64,000 nucleotides of DNA. It comes from Romboutsia sedimentorum (GTDB lineage Bacteria > Bacillota > Clostridia > Peptostreptococcales > Peptostreptococcaceae). Below, one piece after another: positions 44,709-54,749 of the stretch. Under the pieces are notes generated by a model. The model was not told the origin of the DNA. It was given only the letters and a program-made list of their open reading frames with translations, and did no database searches. The position numbers were made by a program, and so were the translations under genes. Within the stretch, counting starts at the first letter, position 1. Each line of letters begins with the position of its first letter. The DNA lies in the NCBI RefSeq assembly GCF_030131845.1, contig NZ_JASKYM010000005.1, forward strand, positions 62,001 through 126,000. The letters are read 5' to 3'.

Positions 44709-44980
44709 CAATAACTTCTTTAGGAGCTGTTGGGTGGCAATGAGTTTAGTACCTAAATTCATAGTAGATGGAGTTGTAACGCCTAATGATATAGCAGTAT
44801 TTACAGCTATGGGTATGTGTTGGAGTGGATATTTAAGTACACATGTAGGTATGATGGATGCTTTAAATGCAAGAGAATTAACAAGTAAAGCAATCTTTTC
44901 ACATACTATAGGGGGGATTTGTGCTGGAGTAGTATCTCACTTTATATTTATGCTTGTAGGATAATATATTACATAAAAAA
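44709..44980 (+). repeat. Right copy of attachment-side duplication with gene remnant
   Basis: A copy of the last ~260 bp of the yjiH-like gene plus 3' flank. Near the beginning, GGGGCGGC has become GGGTGGC (one base lost), breaking the frame; two later C-to-T changes are present. An open frame from 44734 (76 codons) is thus a non-functional remnant. The original terminator of the target gene follows it. Confidence 0.85.
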
Positions 44981-45014
44981 CAGACTTAAAGATTATGTTT
45001 AAGTCTGTTTTTTT
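44975..45014 (+). terminator. Terminator originally of the yjiH-like gene
   Basis: AAAACAGACTTAAA / TTTAAGTCTGTTTT with loop GATTATG and a T-run, directly after the right duplication. Confidence 0.85.
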
Positions 45015-45045
45015 ATATTGTTTTTTATATTGAATGTAAGTTTAG

Positions 45046-45210
45046 TTATTTTTTTCTAGGTTTTATAGGTTTAGCAGTATTTTGACTAACAGAACCAGTT
45101 TTAGATGGTCTTAGTTGTGGATCGATATTAAGCTCTTCTGCAATTTCTAAGTTTGAATTAGCTACATTTTTAGATTTTTTTGGTTTTTTTAAACTTTTAT
45201 TCTTTGCCAT
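45046..45210 (-). CDS. 54-residue basic small protein (small acid-soluble-like)
   Basis: Start ATG at 45210 after TAGGAGGAATT. The protein (MAKNKSLKKPKKSKNVANSN, then LEIAEELNIDPQLRP, ending PIKPRKK) is very basic at both ends with one short helix. LEIAEELNI resembles LEIAKELGI in the protein at 6603-6830. A spore-core or nucleic-acid-binding role fits the composition but no known motif confirms it. Confidence 0.7.
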   Translation of the reverse strand: MAKNKSLKKPKKSKNVANSNLEIAEELNIDPQLRPSKTGSVSQNTAKPIKPRKK

Positions 45211-45375
45211 AATTCCTCCTAAATAAAATATTATCTAGCAATTATATCTTAACCAAAGTAAACAATTAATATTCTTCATTAGAGTATGTTATAAATTAAA
45301 AACTAGCAATGTATTATAAAGGGAAAAATAGATAATGATATATCTAGATTATTTAAGTGTTAAGGAGGGATAAAT

Positions 45376-46971
45376 TTGGATATAGCGATAAATCTTATTG
45401 GAGGTTTAGGACTTTTTCTATATGGAATGAGTCTTATGGGTGATGGATTACAAAAATCAGCAGGAGATAAATTAAAAAAAATAGTAGAACTTTTAACTAG
45501 TAATATAATAATAGGTGTTTTTGTAGGTGCCTTAGTTACAGCGGTAATACAAAGTAGTAGTGCGACAACTGTAATGGTAGTGGGTTTTGTAAATGCTGGA
45601 ATAATGCAACTTTCTCAGGCAATTGGGGTTATAATGGGTGCTAATATTGGAACGACTGTTACAGCTCAATTGGTTAGTTTTAATTTAGATGGACTAGCAC
45701 CAATAACATTAGGAATAGGTATAGTGTTATATCTTTTTGCATCAAATGGGAAAATTAAAAATATAGCAGAAATATTATTAGGATTTGGGATTTTATTTAC
45801 AGGTATGGAATTTATGAAAGATGCAGTAGAGCCATTGGCAGAATTTAAAGGCTTCACAGATGCACTTATAAGTTTTGGTCAAAGACCTTTATTAGGTTTA
45901 CTCTTAGGAATTGGTATAACGGCTATTGTACAAAGTTCTAGTGCATCAATGGGTATACTTATAGCACTTGCAGCTCAGGGTATTATACCATTATCATCAG
46001 CACTTCCTATACTTTATGGACAAAATATAGGAACTTGCGTTACTTCATTAATATCTAGCGTTGGAGCTAATAGAAATGCTAAAAGAGCAGCTATAATGCA
46101 TTTATTATTTAATATAATAGGAACAGTAATATTTTTGATTTTCTTAAATAAACCTATTATAGCTATAGTTACTAAGATAGATCCTAGCGATGTGGCTAGA
46201 CAGTTAGCAAATACTCATACATTATTTAATATAGTTTCAGTAATAATTCTTTTACCATTTGCTAAATTTATAGTGAAGTTATCTATGATGATAATACCTG
46301 AAGGAATGGAAGAAAAGAAGGAGGAAACTTATCTTGATGAAAGGATTTTAGAAACTCCCTCTATAGCATTTGGAAATACTGTAAAAGAAACTTTGAAAAT
46401 GGCTAATTTATCTAAAGAATGTCTAAATAATTCTATGAATGGTTTTTTAAACAAATCACAAAAATATATAGATAAAACAATTGAAAATGAAAAAAGTATA
46501 AAAAATTTACAAATAAATTTACTTAGCTATCTCTTGAAACTATCAAAAACATCTATTACTACTGAGTTAGTAGAAGATGTAGATAATTTATTCAATACAA
46601 TAAATGATTTAAAAAGAATAGGTGATCATTGTGAAAATATATCAGAACTCGCAGAAATTGCAATTCAAAAAGATGCAGAAATCTCAGAAGATGGGGTAAA
46701 GGAGATTTATGAGATGTATGAAAAAGTAAAACAAAACTGTGAAGATATTATTAATGTAATAAAAGATAAAGATACAACTATAGCAAACAAAATAATACAC
46801 ACGGAAGAACAAGTTAATAAAATAGAAAAATCAATAAGAAGAAATCATATATACCGATTAAATAATGATGATTGTAAAATAGATGCTGGAATTTTATATT
46901 TAGATTTGATAACTAATTTAGAGAGAATTTCAGACCATTGTGCGAATGTAGCAAAAAGAGTATTAAATTAA
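45376..46971 (+). CDS. Na/Pi cotransporter family protein with PhoU-like tail
   Basis: A 531-residue protein. Two inverted PF02690-type membrane repeats carry the QSSS signatures (TAVIQSSSATTVMVVGFVNAG and TAIVQSSSASMGILIALAA). After about residue 320 a cytosolic PhoU-like helical domain begins (KRIGDHCENISELAE, LERISDHCANVAKRVL). The TTG start at 45376 follows AAGGAGG. Probably sodium-dependent phosphate uptake with a regulatory PhoU domain. Monocistronic with its own terminator. Confidence 0.93.
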   Translation: MDIAINLIGGLGLFLYGMSLMGDGLQKSAGDKLKKIVELLTSNIIIGVFVGALVTAVIQSSSATTVMVVGFVNAGIMQLSQAIGVIMGANIGTTVTAQLVSFNLDGLAPITLGIGIVLYLFASNGKIKNIAEILLGFGILFTGMEFMKDAVEPLAEFKGFTDALISFGQRPLLGLLLGIGITAIVQSSSASMGILIALAAQGIIPLSSALPILYGQNIGTCVTSLISSVGANRNAKRAAIMHLLFNIIGTVIFLIFLNKPIIAIVTKIDPSDVARQLANTHTLFNIVSVIILLPFAKFIVKLSMMIIPEGMEEKKEETYLDERILETPSIAFGNTVKETLKMANLSKECLNNSMNGFLNKSQKYIDKTIENEKSIKNLQINLLSYLLKLSKTSITTELVEDVDNLFNTINDLKRIGDHCENISELAEIAIQKDAEISEDGVKEIYEMYEKVKQNCEDIINVIKDKDTTIANKIIHTEEQVNKIEKSIRRNHIYRLNNDDCKIDAGILYLDLITNLERISDHCANVAKRVLN

Positions 46972-46975
46972 TATA

Positions 46976-47004
46976 AAAAGCGTGTTTTAAACACGCTTTT
47001 TTGT
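46976..47004 (+). terminator. Terminator of the Na/Pi cotransporter gene
   Basis: AAAAAGCGTGTTTTAAACACGCTTTTTT, a near-perfect palindrome ending in a T-run. Confidence 0.9.
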
Positions 47005-47184
47005 TGCAAATATAGTACGTATTAAAATGTATAAAAGATATTATATAACCTTATGAAAATAGATATGATGCAAATTATACAACATATAAATATACATTAA
47101 GGCATAAATGTTAATAGTAAGAAATTTACTTCTTTAAATATTAAAATAGCCAAAAATACATATGCATTATGGGGGGAATATGTA

Positions 47185-50100
47185 ATGGAAGAAATATTTC
47201 ATATAGGAATTGATATCGGATCAACGACGGTAAAAATAGTAGTATTAGATAGTAATGATGAAATAGTATATAAAGAATATAAAAGGCATTATTCTGATAT
47301 AAAAAAATCTGTAAAAGAAGCCTTAGTAAATATATATAACAGTATTGGAAATTCAAAAATTAAGGTTGTAATAACTGGTTCAGGTGGAATAGATATATCT
47401 AAAAATCTTAATGTAAAATTTATTCAAGAAGTCATATCATCTACAAGGGCTATAGAATATTATTATCCTCAAACCGATGTGGTTATAGAACTTGGTGGAG
47501 AAGATGCAAAGATAACTTATCTAAGTGGTGGAATAGATCAAAGGATGAATGGCATATGTGCAGGTGGTACGGGAGCTTTTATTGATCAAATGGCATCGCT
47601 ACTACAAACAGATGCAGTAGGTCTTAATGAATTAGCAAAAGAATATGAGGTCATTTATCCAATAGCATCAAGATGTGGGGTATTTGCTAAAACTGATATT
47701 CAGCCATTAATAAATGATGGAGCAAAAAGATGTGATATAGCTATGAGTATTTTTAATGCTGTTGTTGTTCAAACTGTTAGTGTATTAGCTTGTGGAAGAA
47801 AAATAAAAGGAAAAGTTGCTTTATTAGGAGGACCGCTATATTTTTTATCACAACTTAGGGTAGCTTTTAAAAACATATTAAATTTAGATGAAGACGATTT
47901 AATACTTCCTAAAAATGCTCAACTATACATAGCGATGGGAGCAAGCCTACTATCAAAAGATGAGAAATGTATAAATTTAAACACATTAATAGATAAAATA
48001 CAAAATTTAAATAATGATGGTATGCTTAATGTAAATAAGTTAGAGCCATTATTTAAGGATGAAAAAGAATACAATGGCTTTAAAATAAGACATGAAAAAA
48101 ATGATATAACTTACAAAGACATAAAAAACTTCAAAGGTAATTGTTTTTTAGGAATTGATGCAGGATCTACAACTACAAAAGCTATTTTAATTGATAAATT
48201 TGGGAATTCACTTTATTCTCATTATAGTAGCAACGAGGGGAGTCCATTACAAACCATTATAAAGGTAATGAAAAATGTGTATGACGTATTACCGAATGAA
48301 TGTAGTATAGTTGCATCGACAGTTACTGGGTATGGGGAAGGTCTTATAAAAAAGGCTTTAAAGGTAGACTACGGAGAAATAGAAACGATAGCCCATTATA
48401 AGAGCGCAAAATTTTTTAATGAGAATGTAGATTTCATATTAGACATTGGTGGGCAAGATATGAAGTGCCTAAAAATAAAAAATGGTGTTATAGATAGCAT
48501 TATTTTAAATGAGGCATGCTCATCTGGGTGTGGTTCGTTTTTAGAAACTTTTGCAACATCATTATCTATGGACATAAAAGAATTTACAAGTAAAGGAATC
48601 TATTCAAAATCTCCTGTAGATTTAGGTTCGAGATGTACAGTATTTATGAACTCTAGAGTTAAACAGGCTCAAAAAGAAGGGGCTAGTATTAGTGATATAT
48701 CAGCAGGACTGTCTTATTCAGTTGTAAAAAATGCATTGTTTAAGGTTATAAAAATAAGAGATATAAATGATATGGGTGAGAATATAGTAGTTCAAGGTGG
48801 AACTTTTTATAATGATTTAGTTCTTAGGAGTTTTGAAAAATTAATAGATAAAGAGGTTACAAGACCGTCTATAGCTGGAGTAATGGGAGCTTTTGGAGCC
48901 GCATTAATTTCTAAAGAAAGATATAAAGAAGGGAATAAAACTAAACTTCTAAATAAAAATCAACTGGAAAATATAAGTATTAGTGTAAATATCAGCAGAT
49001 GTGGTGGATGTTCGAATAATTGTTTGTTAACTATAAATAAGTTTGCTGACAGTGAAGTATTTGTATCAGGGAATAGATGTGAAAAGGGCCAATTAATATA
49101 TGATAATGAGAGCAGACTAAATAGTAATAAAAATATAAATTTATTTAAATATAAATATAATAGGTTATTTAGGTACAAATCATTATCTAAAAAAGAAGCT
49201 ATAATGGGTGAAATTGGGATACCAAGAGTTTTAAATATGTATGAAGACTATCCTTTTTGGCATACATTTTTTACACAATTAGGGTTTAGAGTAGTACTTT
49301 CAGATAGGTCGTCAAAGGAAATTTACCAAAAAGGAATAACATCTATAGCCTCTGAAACAGTATGTTATCCAGCTAAGCTTGTGCATGGACATATAGCAAA
49401 TTTAATAGAAAAAAATATAAATTACATATTTTATCCATGTATAACTAACGAAAAAAAAGAAGACTTATCTGCAAATAATAATTATAATTGTCCTGTAGTA
49501 ATATCTTATTCAGAAGTTATAAAAAACAATGTTGAAGAAATACAAGAAAATAATATAACTTATATAAATCCATTTATAAGTTTAAATAATAAAAATAAAT
49601 TAAAAGAGAGATTATATGAAGAGCTTTCAGTATATTTCAATCAAATATCAAAGAAAAATATAGCACAAGCTGTAGACAAAGCAAGCTATGAACAAGATCA
49701 GTTTAAAAAAGATATCCAGGAACAAGGAGAAAAAGCTCTTGCAAAAATAAATGAAAAAGGATTAAAGGGGGTAGTTTTATGTGGTAGACCTTACCATTTA
49801 GACCCAGAAATAAATCATGGAATACCGGATGTTATAAATTCTCTAGATTTGGCAGTTTTAACGGAAGATTGCGTAAGCCATCTGGCAAATCTAAAGAGGC
49901 CTTTAAGAGTTGTGGATCAGTGGGTATATCATTCAAGACTATATAAAGCTGCAAGCTTTGTAAAAGAAACTAAAAATTTAGAATTAGTACAATTAAATTC
50001 TTTTGGATGTGGTATTGATGCAGTTACAATAGACCAAGTTCAAGAGATATTAAATGAAAGCTCAAAGATTTATACAGTTATAAAAATAGATGAAGGTAAC

Positions 50101-51426
50101 AATTTAGGAGCTGCAAAAATTAGGCTAAGATCTTTAAAAGCTGCAATGATACAAAGAGAATTAAACAATATACAAATAAAAAATACAGAAGATAAAAGGA
50201 TAGAATATAAAAAAGGAAGGTTAAGTAAGAAGCATACTATTTTAGCCCCACAAATGTCTCCGTTCCATTTTCAATTTTTTGAAAAAGCAATTAATCTAAG
50301 TGGATTTAATATAGAAATTTTAAATAGTACAGATAATAGAATAATAGAAGAAGGGCTACGATATGTAAATAATGATGCTTGTTATCCTGCTATAATTGTA
50401 ATAGGGCAAATGATAAGTGCATTAAAATCTGGAAAATATGATTTAGAAAATACATCTGTTGTAATAACTCAAACAGGTGGAGGATGTAGGGCTACAAACT
50501 ATATAGGTTTTCTAAGGAAAGCATTATATGATGCTGGCTTTAAAAATATACCTGTAATATCTTTAAGTTTAAATGGGATTGAAAATAATGGAGTCATAAA
50601 AAGTATAACTTTGAAATTAATAAATAGAATTTTTATGTCAATAATATATGGTGATTTACTTATGAAAGTTCTACATAAAGTAAGACCATATGAAAGAGAC
50701 ATTGGAAGCAGTAATAGACTTTATGAAAAATGGGTTCAAAAGTGTAAAGATTCTTTAGAAAAAGCTAGTATATATGAATTTAGGAAAAATATAAAAAGTA
50801 TAATTGAGGATTTTGATAATCTAGAAGTGTTAGATATTAAAAAACCAAAGGTAGGGCTAGTAGGGGAAATCCTAGTTAAATTTCATCCAGTTGCAAATAA
50901 CAATTTAGTAAATATTATAGAAAGCGAAGGCGGAGAAGCTGTAGTACCAGAACTTATAAATTTCTTTTTTAGTTGTTGTTTAAATACAGCATACAAGTAT
51001 AAATATTTAGAGGGAAAATGGATAAGTAAAGAACTAGGTAAAAGTGCTATATACATTATGGAAATTTATCAAAAGACATATAAAAAAGAACTTAGTAAGA
51101 GTAAAAGATTCACATCACCTAAGAGTATAGATATATTAGCTGAAAATACAGAAAATATAATATCTATTGGGAATCAGACTGGTGAAGGTTGGCTATTGAC
51201 AGGAGAGATGATAGAGTTAATAGAAGATGGCGTAAATAATATTATATGTATGCAACCATTTGGATGTTTACCAAATCACATAACTGGAAAAGGACAGATT
51301 AAAGAATTAAAAAGAATTTATAAAAAAGCAAATATAATCCCAATAGATTATGATCCATCAGCTAGTGAGACTAATCAGTTAAATAGAATAAAATTAATGC
51401 TTTCAACTGCATTTAAAAATAATTAA
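47185..51426 (+). CDS. Giant 2-hydroxyacyl-CoA dehydratase activase-type protein
   Basis: A 1413-residue fusion. Two BadF/BcrA-type actin-fold ATPase domains come first (about 1-265, [18 protein letters not shown]; and about 320-580, [18 protein letters not shown] with CGSFLETFA). They carry the Fe-S-bridging cysteines typical of activases ([21 protein letters not shown]). A DUF2229 region around 660-900 follows ([19 protein letters not shown]), then a C-terminal region resembling dehydratase D-components with [15 protein letters not shown] and [14 protein letters not shown]. The substrate is unknown. Such fusions occur widely in anaerobes. It is a single gene bounded by terminators. Confidence 0.92.
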   Translation: MEEIFHIGIDIGSTTVKIVVLDSNDEIVYKEYKRHYSDIKKSVKEALVNIYNSIGNSKIKVVITGSGGIDISKNLNVKFIQEVISSTRAIEYYYPQTDVVIELGGEDAKITYLSGGIDQRMNGICAGGTGAFIDQMASLLQTDAVGLNELAKEYEVIYPIASRCGVFAKTDIQPLINDGAKRCDIAMSIFNAVVVQTVSVLACGRKIKGKVALLGGPLYFLSQLRVAFKNILNLDEDDLILPKNAQLYIAMGASLLSKDEKCINLNTLIDKIQNLNNDGMLNVNKLEPLFKDEKEYNGFKIRHEKNDITYKDIKNFKGNCFLGIDAGSTTTKAILIDKFGNSLYSHYSSNEGSPLQTIIKVMKNVYDVLPNECSIVASTVTGYGEGLIKKALKVDYGEIETIAHYKSAKFFNENVDFILDIGGQDMKCLKIKNGVIDSIILNEACSSGCGSFLETFATSLSMDIKEFTSKGIYSKSPVDLGSRCTVFMNSRVKQAQKEGASISDISAGLSYSVVKNALFKVIKIRDINDMGENIVVQGGTFYNDLVLRSFEKLIDKEVTRPSIAGVMGAFGAALISKERYKEGNKTKLLNKNQLENISISVNISRCGGCSNNCLLTINKFADSEVFVSGNRCEKGQLIYDNESRLNSNKNINLFKYKYNRLFRYKSLSKKEAIMGEIGIPRVLNMYEDYPFWHTFFTQLGFRVVLSDRSSKEIYQKGITSIASETVCYPAKLVHGHIANLIEKNINYIFYPCITNEKKEDLSANNNYNCPVVISYSEVIKNNVEEIQENNITYINPFISLNNKNKLKERLYEELSVYFNQISKKNIAQAVDKASYEQDQFKKDIQEQGEKALAKINEKGLKGVVLCGRPYHLDPEINHGIPDVINSLDLAVLTEDCVSHLANLKRPLRVVDQWVYHSRLYKAASFVKETKNLELVQLNSFGCGIDAVTIDQVQEILNESSKIYTVIKIDEGNNLGAAKIRLRSLKAAMIQRELNNIQIKNTEDKRIEYKKGRLSKKHTILAPQMSPFHFQFFEKAINLSGFNIEILNSTDNRIIEEGLRYVNNDACYPAIIVIGQMISALKSGKYDLENTSVVITQTGGGCRATNYIGFLRKALYDAGFKNIPVISLSLNGIENNGVIKSITLKLINRIFMSIIYGDLLMKVLHKVRPYERDIGSSNRLYEKWVQKCKDSLEKASIYEFRKNIKSIIEDFDNLEVLDIKKPKVGLVGEILVKFHPVANNNLVNIIESEGGEAVVPELINFFFSCCLNTAYKYKYLEGKWISKELGKSAIYIMEIYQKTYKKELSKSKRFTSPKSIDILAENTENIISIGNQTGEGWLLTGEMIELIEDGVNNIICMQPFGCLPNHITGKGQIKELKRIYKKANIIPIDYDPSASETNQLNRIKLMLSTAFKNN

Positions 51427-51456
51427 GCTCCTAGTTATTTTAACAGGAGCTTTTAC
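51425..51456 (+). terminator. Terminator of the activase gene
   Basis: AAGCTCCT / AGGAGCTT with a 12 nt loop and T-rich tail, overlapping the stop codon. Confidence 0.85.
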
Positions 51457-51552
51457 TTTTAATAAATAATTAAATATTTATTAAATTAGATATTGTTTAA
51501 CCTATTATGATATAATGAAATAGTATTATATGAAAGTAAAGGTGGGCTAGTT

Positions 51553-52851
51553 ATGAAGGTAGTTAACAATGCTATATCGTCGGATTATTTTAGGTATAAA
51601 GTAGACGAAGATATCAGTATTTATGAAGGCAGATTTTGCATTTATTTAGACAAAAAGTATAAATGTAGTGGAATTATATATTACAAAATGACACCTCCAG
51701 TATCTATAAATTTTAAAGCTCAGATAGTATCGGTTGAAGATGAAGAGATCGATTTAGAGTTAGATTATGATAATGCTATACTTGAAATGTATGGGTATAA
51801 GCCTATGTCTATAACAGTAAACTCCATAAATGATTTTAACATAGAAGGATACACAAATGATAATTATATAAAATCTAAAAATTCTTACGTAGAGTATATT
51901 GATTTTCATATAATTAATTTGGACAAGTTTCCAGGAACACTTATAAAACACGTGGATAAGTTGTTCGCAGGAAGAATACAATTTGATATAAATGATTTTA
52001 CTATAATAATAGATAAAAGATATGATTATAGAAAAGAGCTAAATGAAGAGCTAAAATCAAAATCGGGTACTATAATAACCCATATCGGAAGAATTAAAAG
52101 GAAAGATAATAAGTTATTTAGAACTAATAACATGATAGATTTTATAGACCGTATATCGTATGCACTTAGTTTTATGTGTGGAAGATACGTTGGAATTTGT
52201 TTAGTAAAAGGATATCAAAATAATAACAATGTATTTAGGCTTTGGACTGAAAATATAATAACTCCATTTAAGTTTGTTCCTACATGGACAGATACACTTT
52301 CTAACCATCATAATATAGAAAAATATATGTCGCTTATGTGCAAAAAACTAGAAGATGGATATTGTGGACCGGCAATAAAACATGTTATAGATTGGTATAT
52401 AGAATCACTTGGGGATATTACAATAGAAAATAACATAATATCTATACAAATTGCTCTAGAAACTTTATCATATATTATTTTAGTGGAACAAGAAAATTTA
52501 TTATCTGATGAGGACTTTGACTTAAATAGTGCATCTAAAAACATTAAAATAGTTTTAGATATATGTAAAATTCAATATGGAAACGATGAATTAGAATTGT
52601 TTGATGATTGGATAAAATCTAGGTTTGATGATGGTGTAGATTTAGTTATTTATTTTAGAAATAAAATAGTTCACCCAACAAGAAGGGATAATAGAGCTAC
52701 CCTAAATGTTGAGGATATGTGGAATATAATTCAAATTGGAACTAAATATGTAGAATTGATATTATTAGCTTTTATAGGATATAAAGGTGAATATTCAAAT
52801 AGACTTAGTGAAAGATGGTTTGGAGAAGTAGAAGTAGTACCTTGGAATTAA
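51553..52851 (+). CDS. ApeA-like protein with C-terminal HEPN nuclease motif
   Basis: A 432-residue soluble protein. The N-terminal ~270 residues are beta-rich (SISIYEGRFCIYL-type opening, VEYIDFHIINLDKF, YALSFMCGRYVGICLV) and look like the ApeA N-terminal domain. The C-terminal ~130 residues are helical and carry the HEPN RX4-6H motif as R369-NKIV-H374 (YFRNKIVHPTRR). ApeA proteins are anti-phage abortive-infection ribonucleases. It is a single gene between housekeeping units, with its own AAAGGTGGG site. Family assignment is by pattern and should be taken as probable. Confidence 0.65.
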   Translation: MKVVNNAISSDYFRYKVDEDISIYEGRFCIYLDKKYKCSGIIYYKMTPPVSINFKAQIVSVEDEEIDLELDYDNAILEMYGYKPMSITVNSINDFNIEGYTNDNYIKSKNSYVEYIDFHIINLDKFPGTLIKHVDKLFAGRIQFDINDFTIIIDKRYDYRKELNEELKSKSGTIITHIGRIKRKDNKLFRTNNMIDFIDRISYALSFMCGRYVGICLVKGYQNNNNVFRLWTENIITPFKFVPTWTDTLSNHHNIEKYMSLMCKKLEDGYCGPAIKHVIDWYIESLGDITIENNIISIQIALETLSYIILVEQENLLSDEDFDLNSASKNIKIVLDICKIQYGNDELELFDDWIKSRFDDGVDLVIYFRNKIVHPTRRDNRATLNVEDMWNIIQIGTKYVELILLAFIGYKGEYSNRLSERWFGEVEVVPWN

Positions 52852-52871
52852 ATGGAAAGATTAAAAAAATA

Positions 52872-52900
52872 TTGACATACATTGTTTAATACTCTATAAT
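52872..52900 (+). promoter_or_regulatory. Sigma-A promoter of the T-box operon
   Basis: A full consensus: TTGACA 52872-52877, 17 nt, TATAAT 52895-52900. Confidence 0.88.
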
Positions 52901-52906
52901 TTGTTT

Positions 52907-53217
52907 TTATAATAAAGAATTATATAAAAAATGTAATGATAAGAAAGAGTAAAAGTAAAAATCTTAAAAAGAGAGTTTCCGGTTGGTGAGAGGAGCATTA
53001 GATTTTATTTTGAACACATCTTTGAGCAGAACACCGAAAGAATTATATTTTAGTAGGCTGTTTCCGGAATCCCTGCACCCGTTATAGTGCTAGAGTATAA
53101 ACATTTATTTGTCGTACTCAAAGAGGTTAGTGCTGTGAGGTACTAATAAAAAAAGGTGGAACCACGAGAGTTAGCTCCCGTCCTTTAGCTATTAAGCTAT
53201 AGGCGGGAGCTTTTTTA
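52907..53217 (+). promoter_or_regulatory. T-box riboswitch leader
   Basis: The conserved T-box AGGTGGAACCACGA is at 53154-53167. It is followed by terminator AGCTCCCG / CGGGAGCT (53173-53180, 53204-53211) with a T-run; the antiterminator would use the T-box. Stem I lies around 52970-53085 (GGTTGGTGAGAGGAGC ... TTTGAGCAGAACACC). The specifier region reads TTTTGAACACATC: register GAA-CAC gives His, while GA-ACA gives Thr. The T-box bulge UGGA implies a tRNA with U at the discriminator base, which argues against His. The amino acid is left open. Confidence 0.88.
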
Positions 53218-53304
53218 ATGTAATTCTTTACGCGCGCGAAGACTTTATATTAATAAATAAAACTTTACTAAATATAAATTGAACTAAAAAATGGAGGAAA
53301 AGAT

Positions 53305-54102
53305 ATGAAAAATATATTAAAAAAAATGGCTGTAATTTCAATGATTGCAGTATCTACATTTGGAACAATAGGATGTGCAAAGGAAAATAAAAGTGGAGAT
53401 AATACAAATTCTAAAAATAAACAACAAGTTATAGTAGGACTAGATAATACCTTTGTTCCAATGGGATTTTCAGATGAAAATGGAGAATTAGTTGGATTTG
53501 ATGTTGATTTAGCAAAAGAAGTATTCTATAGGTTAAACATTAATGTTAAATTTCAACCTATAGATTGGGCAATGAAAGAAACTGAACTTAATTCAGGTAA
53601 TATTGATGCTATATGGAATGGATACTCTTTATCAGATGAAAGAAAAAAAGTTGTAACATATACAAAACCATATTTAGAAAATAAACAAGTTATAGTTACA
53701 ATGAAAGATTCTAATATAAAAACAAAAAAAGATTTAAAAGGTAAAAAATTAGGAATTCAGCAAGGATCTAGTGCATTAGAAGCTATAGAAAAACAAGCAG
53801 ACTTTGTTAATAAATTAGATAATAAAGCTCCAATACTTTATGATACGTATGACAATGCTATTAGAGATTTAGAAGTAGGAAGAACTGATGCAATAGTATC
53901 TGATGAAAATTTAGTTAGATATTATATAAGCAAGAAGGGGGATCAAAAGTACAATATACTACAAGATAATTTTGGAGAAGAAAGTTATGTAGTAGCATTT
54001 AAAAAAGACAACTCTAAACTTAGAGATAAGGTTGATATGACACTAAATGATGTAAAAAATGATAGATCTTTTGATAAAATTTATAGTAAATGGTTTAAAT
54101 AA
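53305..54102 (+). CDS. Amino-acid ABC transporter substrate-binding lipoprotein
   Basis: A 265-residue family 3 (polar amino acid) solute-binding protein. The signal peptide has the lipobox FGTIGC. The binding domain shows VIVGLDNTFVPMGFSDENGELVGFDVDLAKEV, NSGNIDAIWNGYSLSDERKK and KLGIQQGSSALEAI. The arrangement with permease and ATPase and the T-box leader indicate import of the amino acid sensed by the leader. The specific ligand is not evident from the residues. Confidence 0.92.
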   Translation: MKNILKKMAVISMIAVSTFGTIGCAKENKSGDNTNSKNKQQVIVGLDNTFVPMGFSDENGELVGFDVDLAKEVFYRLNINVKFQPIDWAMKETELNSGNIDAIWNGYSLSDERKKVVTYTKPYLENKQVIVTMKDSNIKTKKDLKGKKLGIQQGSSALEAIEKQADFVNKLDNKAPILYDTYDNAIRDLEVGRTDAIVSDENLVRYYISKKGDQKYNILQDNFGEESYVVAFKKDNSKLRDKVDMTLNDVKNDRSFDKIYSKWFK

Positions 54103-54129
54103 TATAAGCATATGGAGGAGTGATAAAAA

Positions 54130-54744
54130 ATGATTGAAGGAATTAAAATAGTTTTATCAGTGTTTGTTTTGACACTAGTAATTTCAATACCACTAGGCAT
54201 AATAATTTCTTTTTTAAGAAATTCTAACAATAAATTAATAAGTGCAATTAGCAAAGGATATATACTTATAGTGAGAGGAACACCTTTACTATTACAATTA
54301 ATTTTTATATTCTTTGGTTTACCAATAGTAGGAATAGTGTTTGATCGATTTGCTGTAGCAGTAATTGCGTTTTCTTTAAATTATGCGGTATACTTTGCTG
54401 AGATATTTAGAGGTGGCATACAGTCGATAGATAAAGGACAATATGAGGCATCTTTAGTATTAGGTTTTGATAAATTTAATATGTATAAAAGAATAATATT
54501 CCCTCAGGCTATAAAGAGAATACTTCCGGCAATGACAAATGAAGTTACTACATTAGTAAAAGATACGTCATTAGTTTATATACTGGGTCTTAATGATATT
54601 TTAAGAGTAGCGCAAATAGCATCTAATAGGGATGTTAGTTTAGTTCCTTTAATGCATGCAGCACTAATATATCTTTTATTTATAGGTATTATTACTCAAG
54701 TGTTTAAAGTTATTGAAAAAAAATATTCATATTATAGGGGGTAG
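54130..54744 (+). CDS. Amino-acid ABC transporter permease
   Basis: A 204-residue HisM/GlnP-type permease with about five membrane segments. It has ILIVRGTPLLLQLIFIFFGLP at the start of the domain and the EAA loop (IDKGQYEASLVLGFDKFNMYKRIIFPQA). It lies 27 nt after the binding protein and 5 nt before the ATPase. Confidence 0.94.
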   Translation: MIEGIKIVLSVFVLTLVISIPLGIIISFLRNSNNKLISAISKGYILIVRGTPLLLQLIFIFFGLPIVGIVFDRFAVAVIAFSLNYAVYFAEIFRGGIQSIDKGQYEASLVLGFDKFNMYKRIIFPQAIKRILPAMTNEVTTLVKDTSLVYILGLNDILRVAQIASNRDVSLVPLMHAALIYLLFIGIITQVFKVIEKKYSYYRG

Positions 54745-54749
54745 TAAAT

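Larger units (their letters stand above)
37431..44980. mobile_element. Decayed integrative element in the 3' end of the yjiH-like gene
   Basis: A 7.3 kb insertion between two copies of the target gene's 3' end. Contents, left to right: tyrosine integrase remnant reading toward the target gene, AbrB-like gene, small ORFs, an IS3 element, a DUF1540 gene, small coiled-coil and membrane genes, a structured non-coding region, and a replication-initiator-like gene. Integrase plus replication protein, without visible relaxase or structural phage genes, suggests an integrated plasmid-like or satellite element. At least four reading frames are broken, so it is probably immobile. Confidence 0.8.

Noticed and set aside
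44734-44964. 76-codon open frame as a separate small membrane protein
   Set aside because: It is a duplicated 3' fragment of the yjiH-like gene, without ribosome site, resulting from element integration.
52990-53040. Firm assignment of the T-box as histidine-specific
   Set aside because: CAC is in a plausible register, but the UGGA bulge does not fit the C73 discriminator of tRNA-His.
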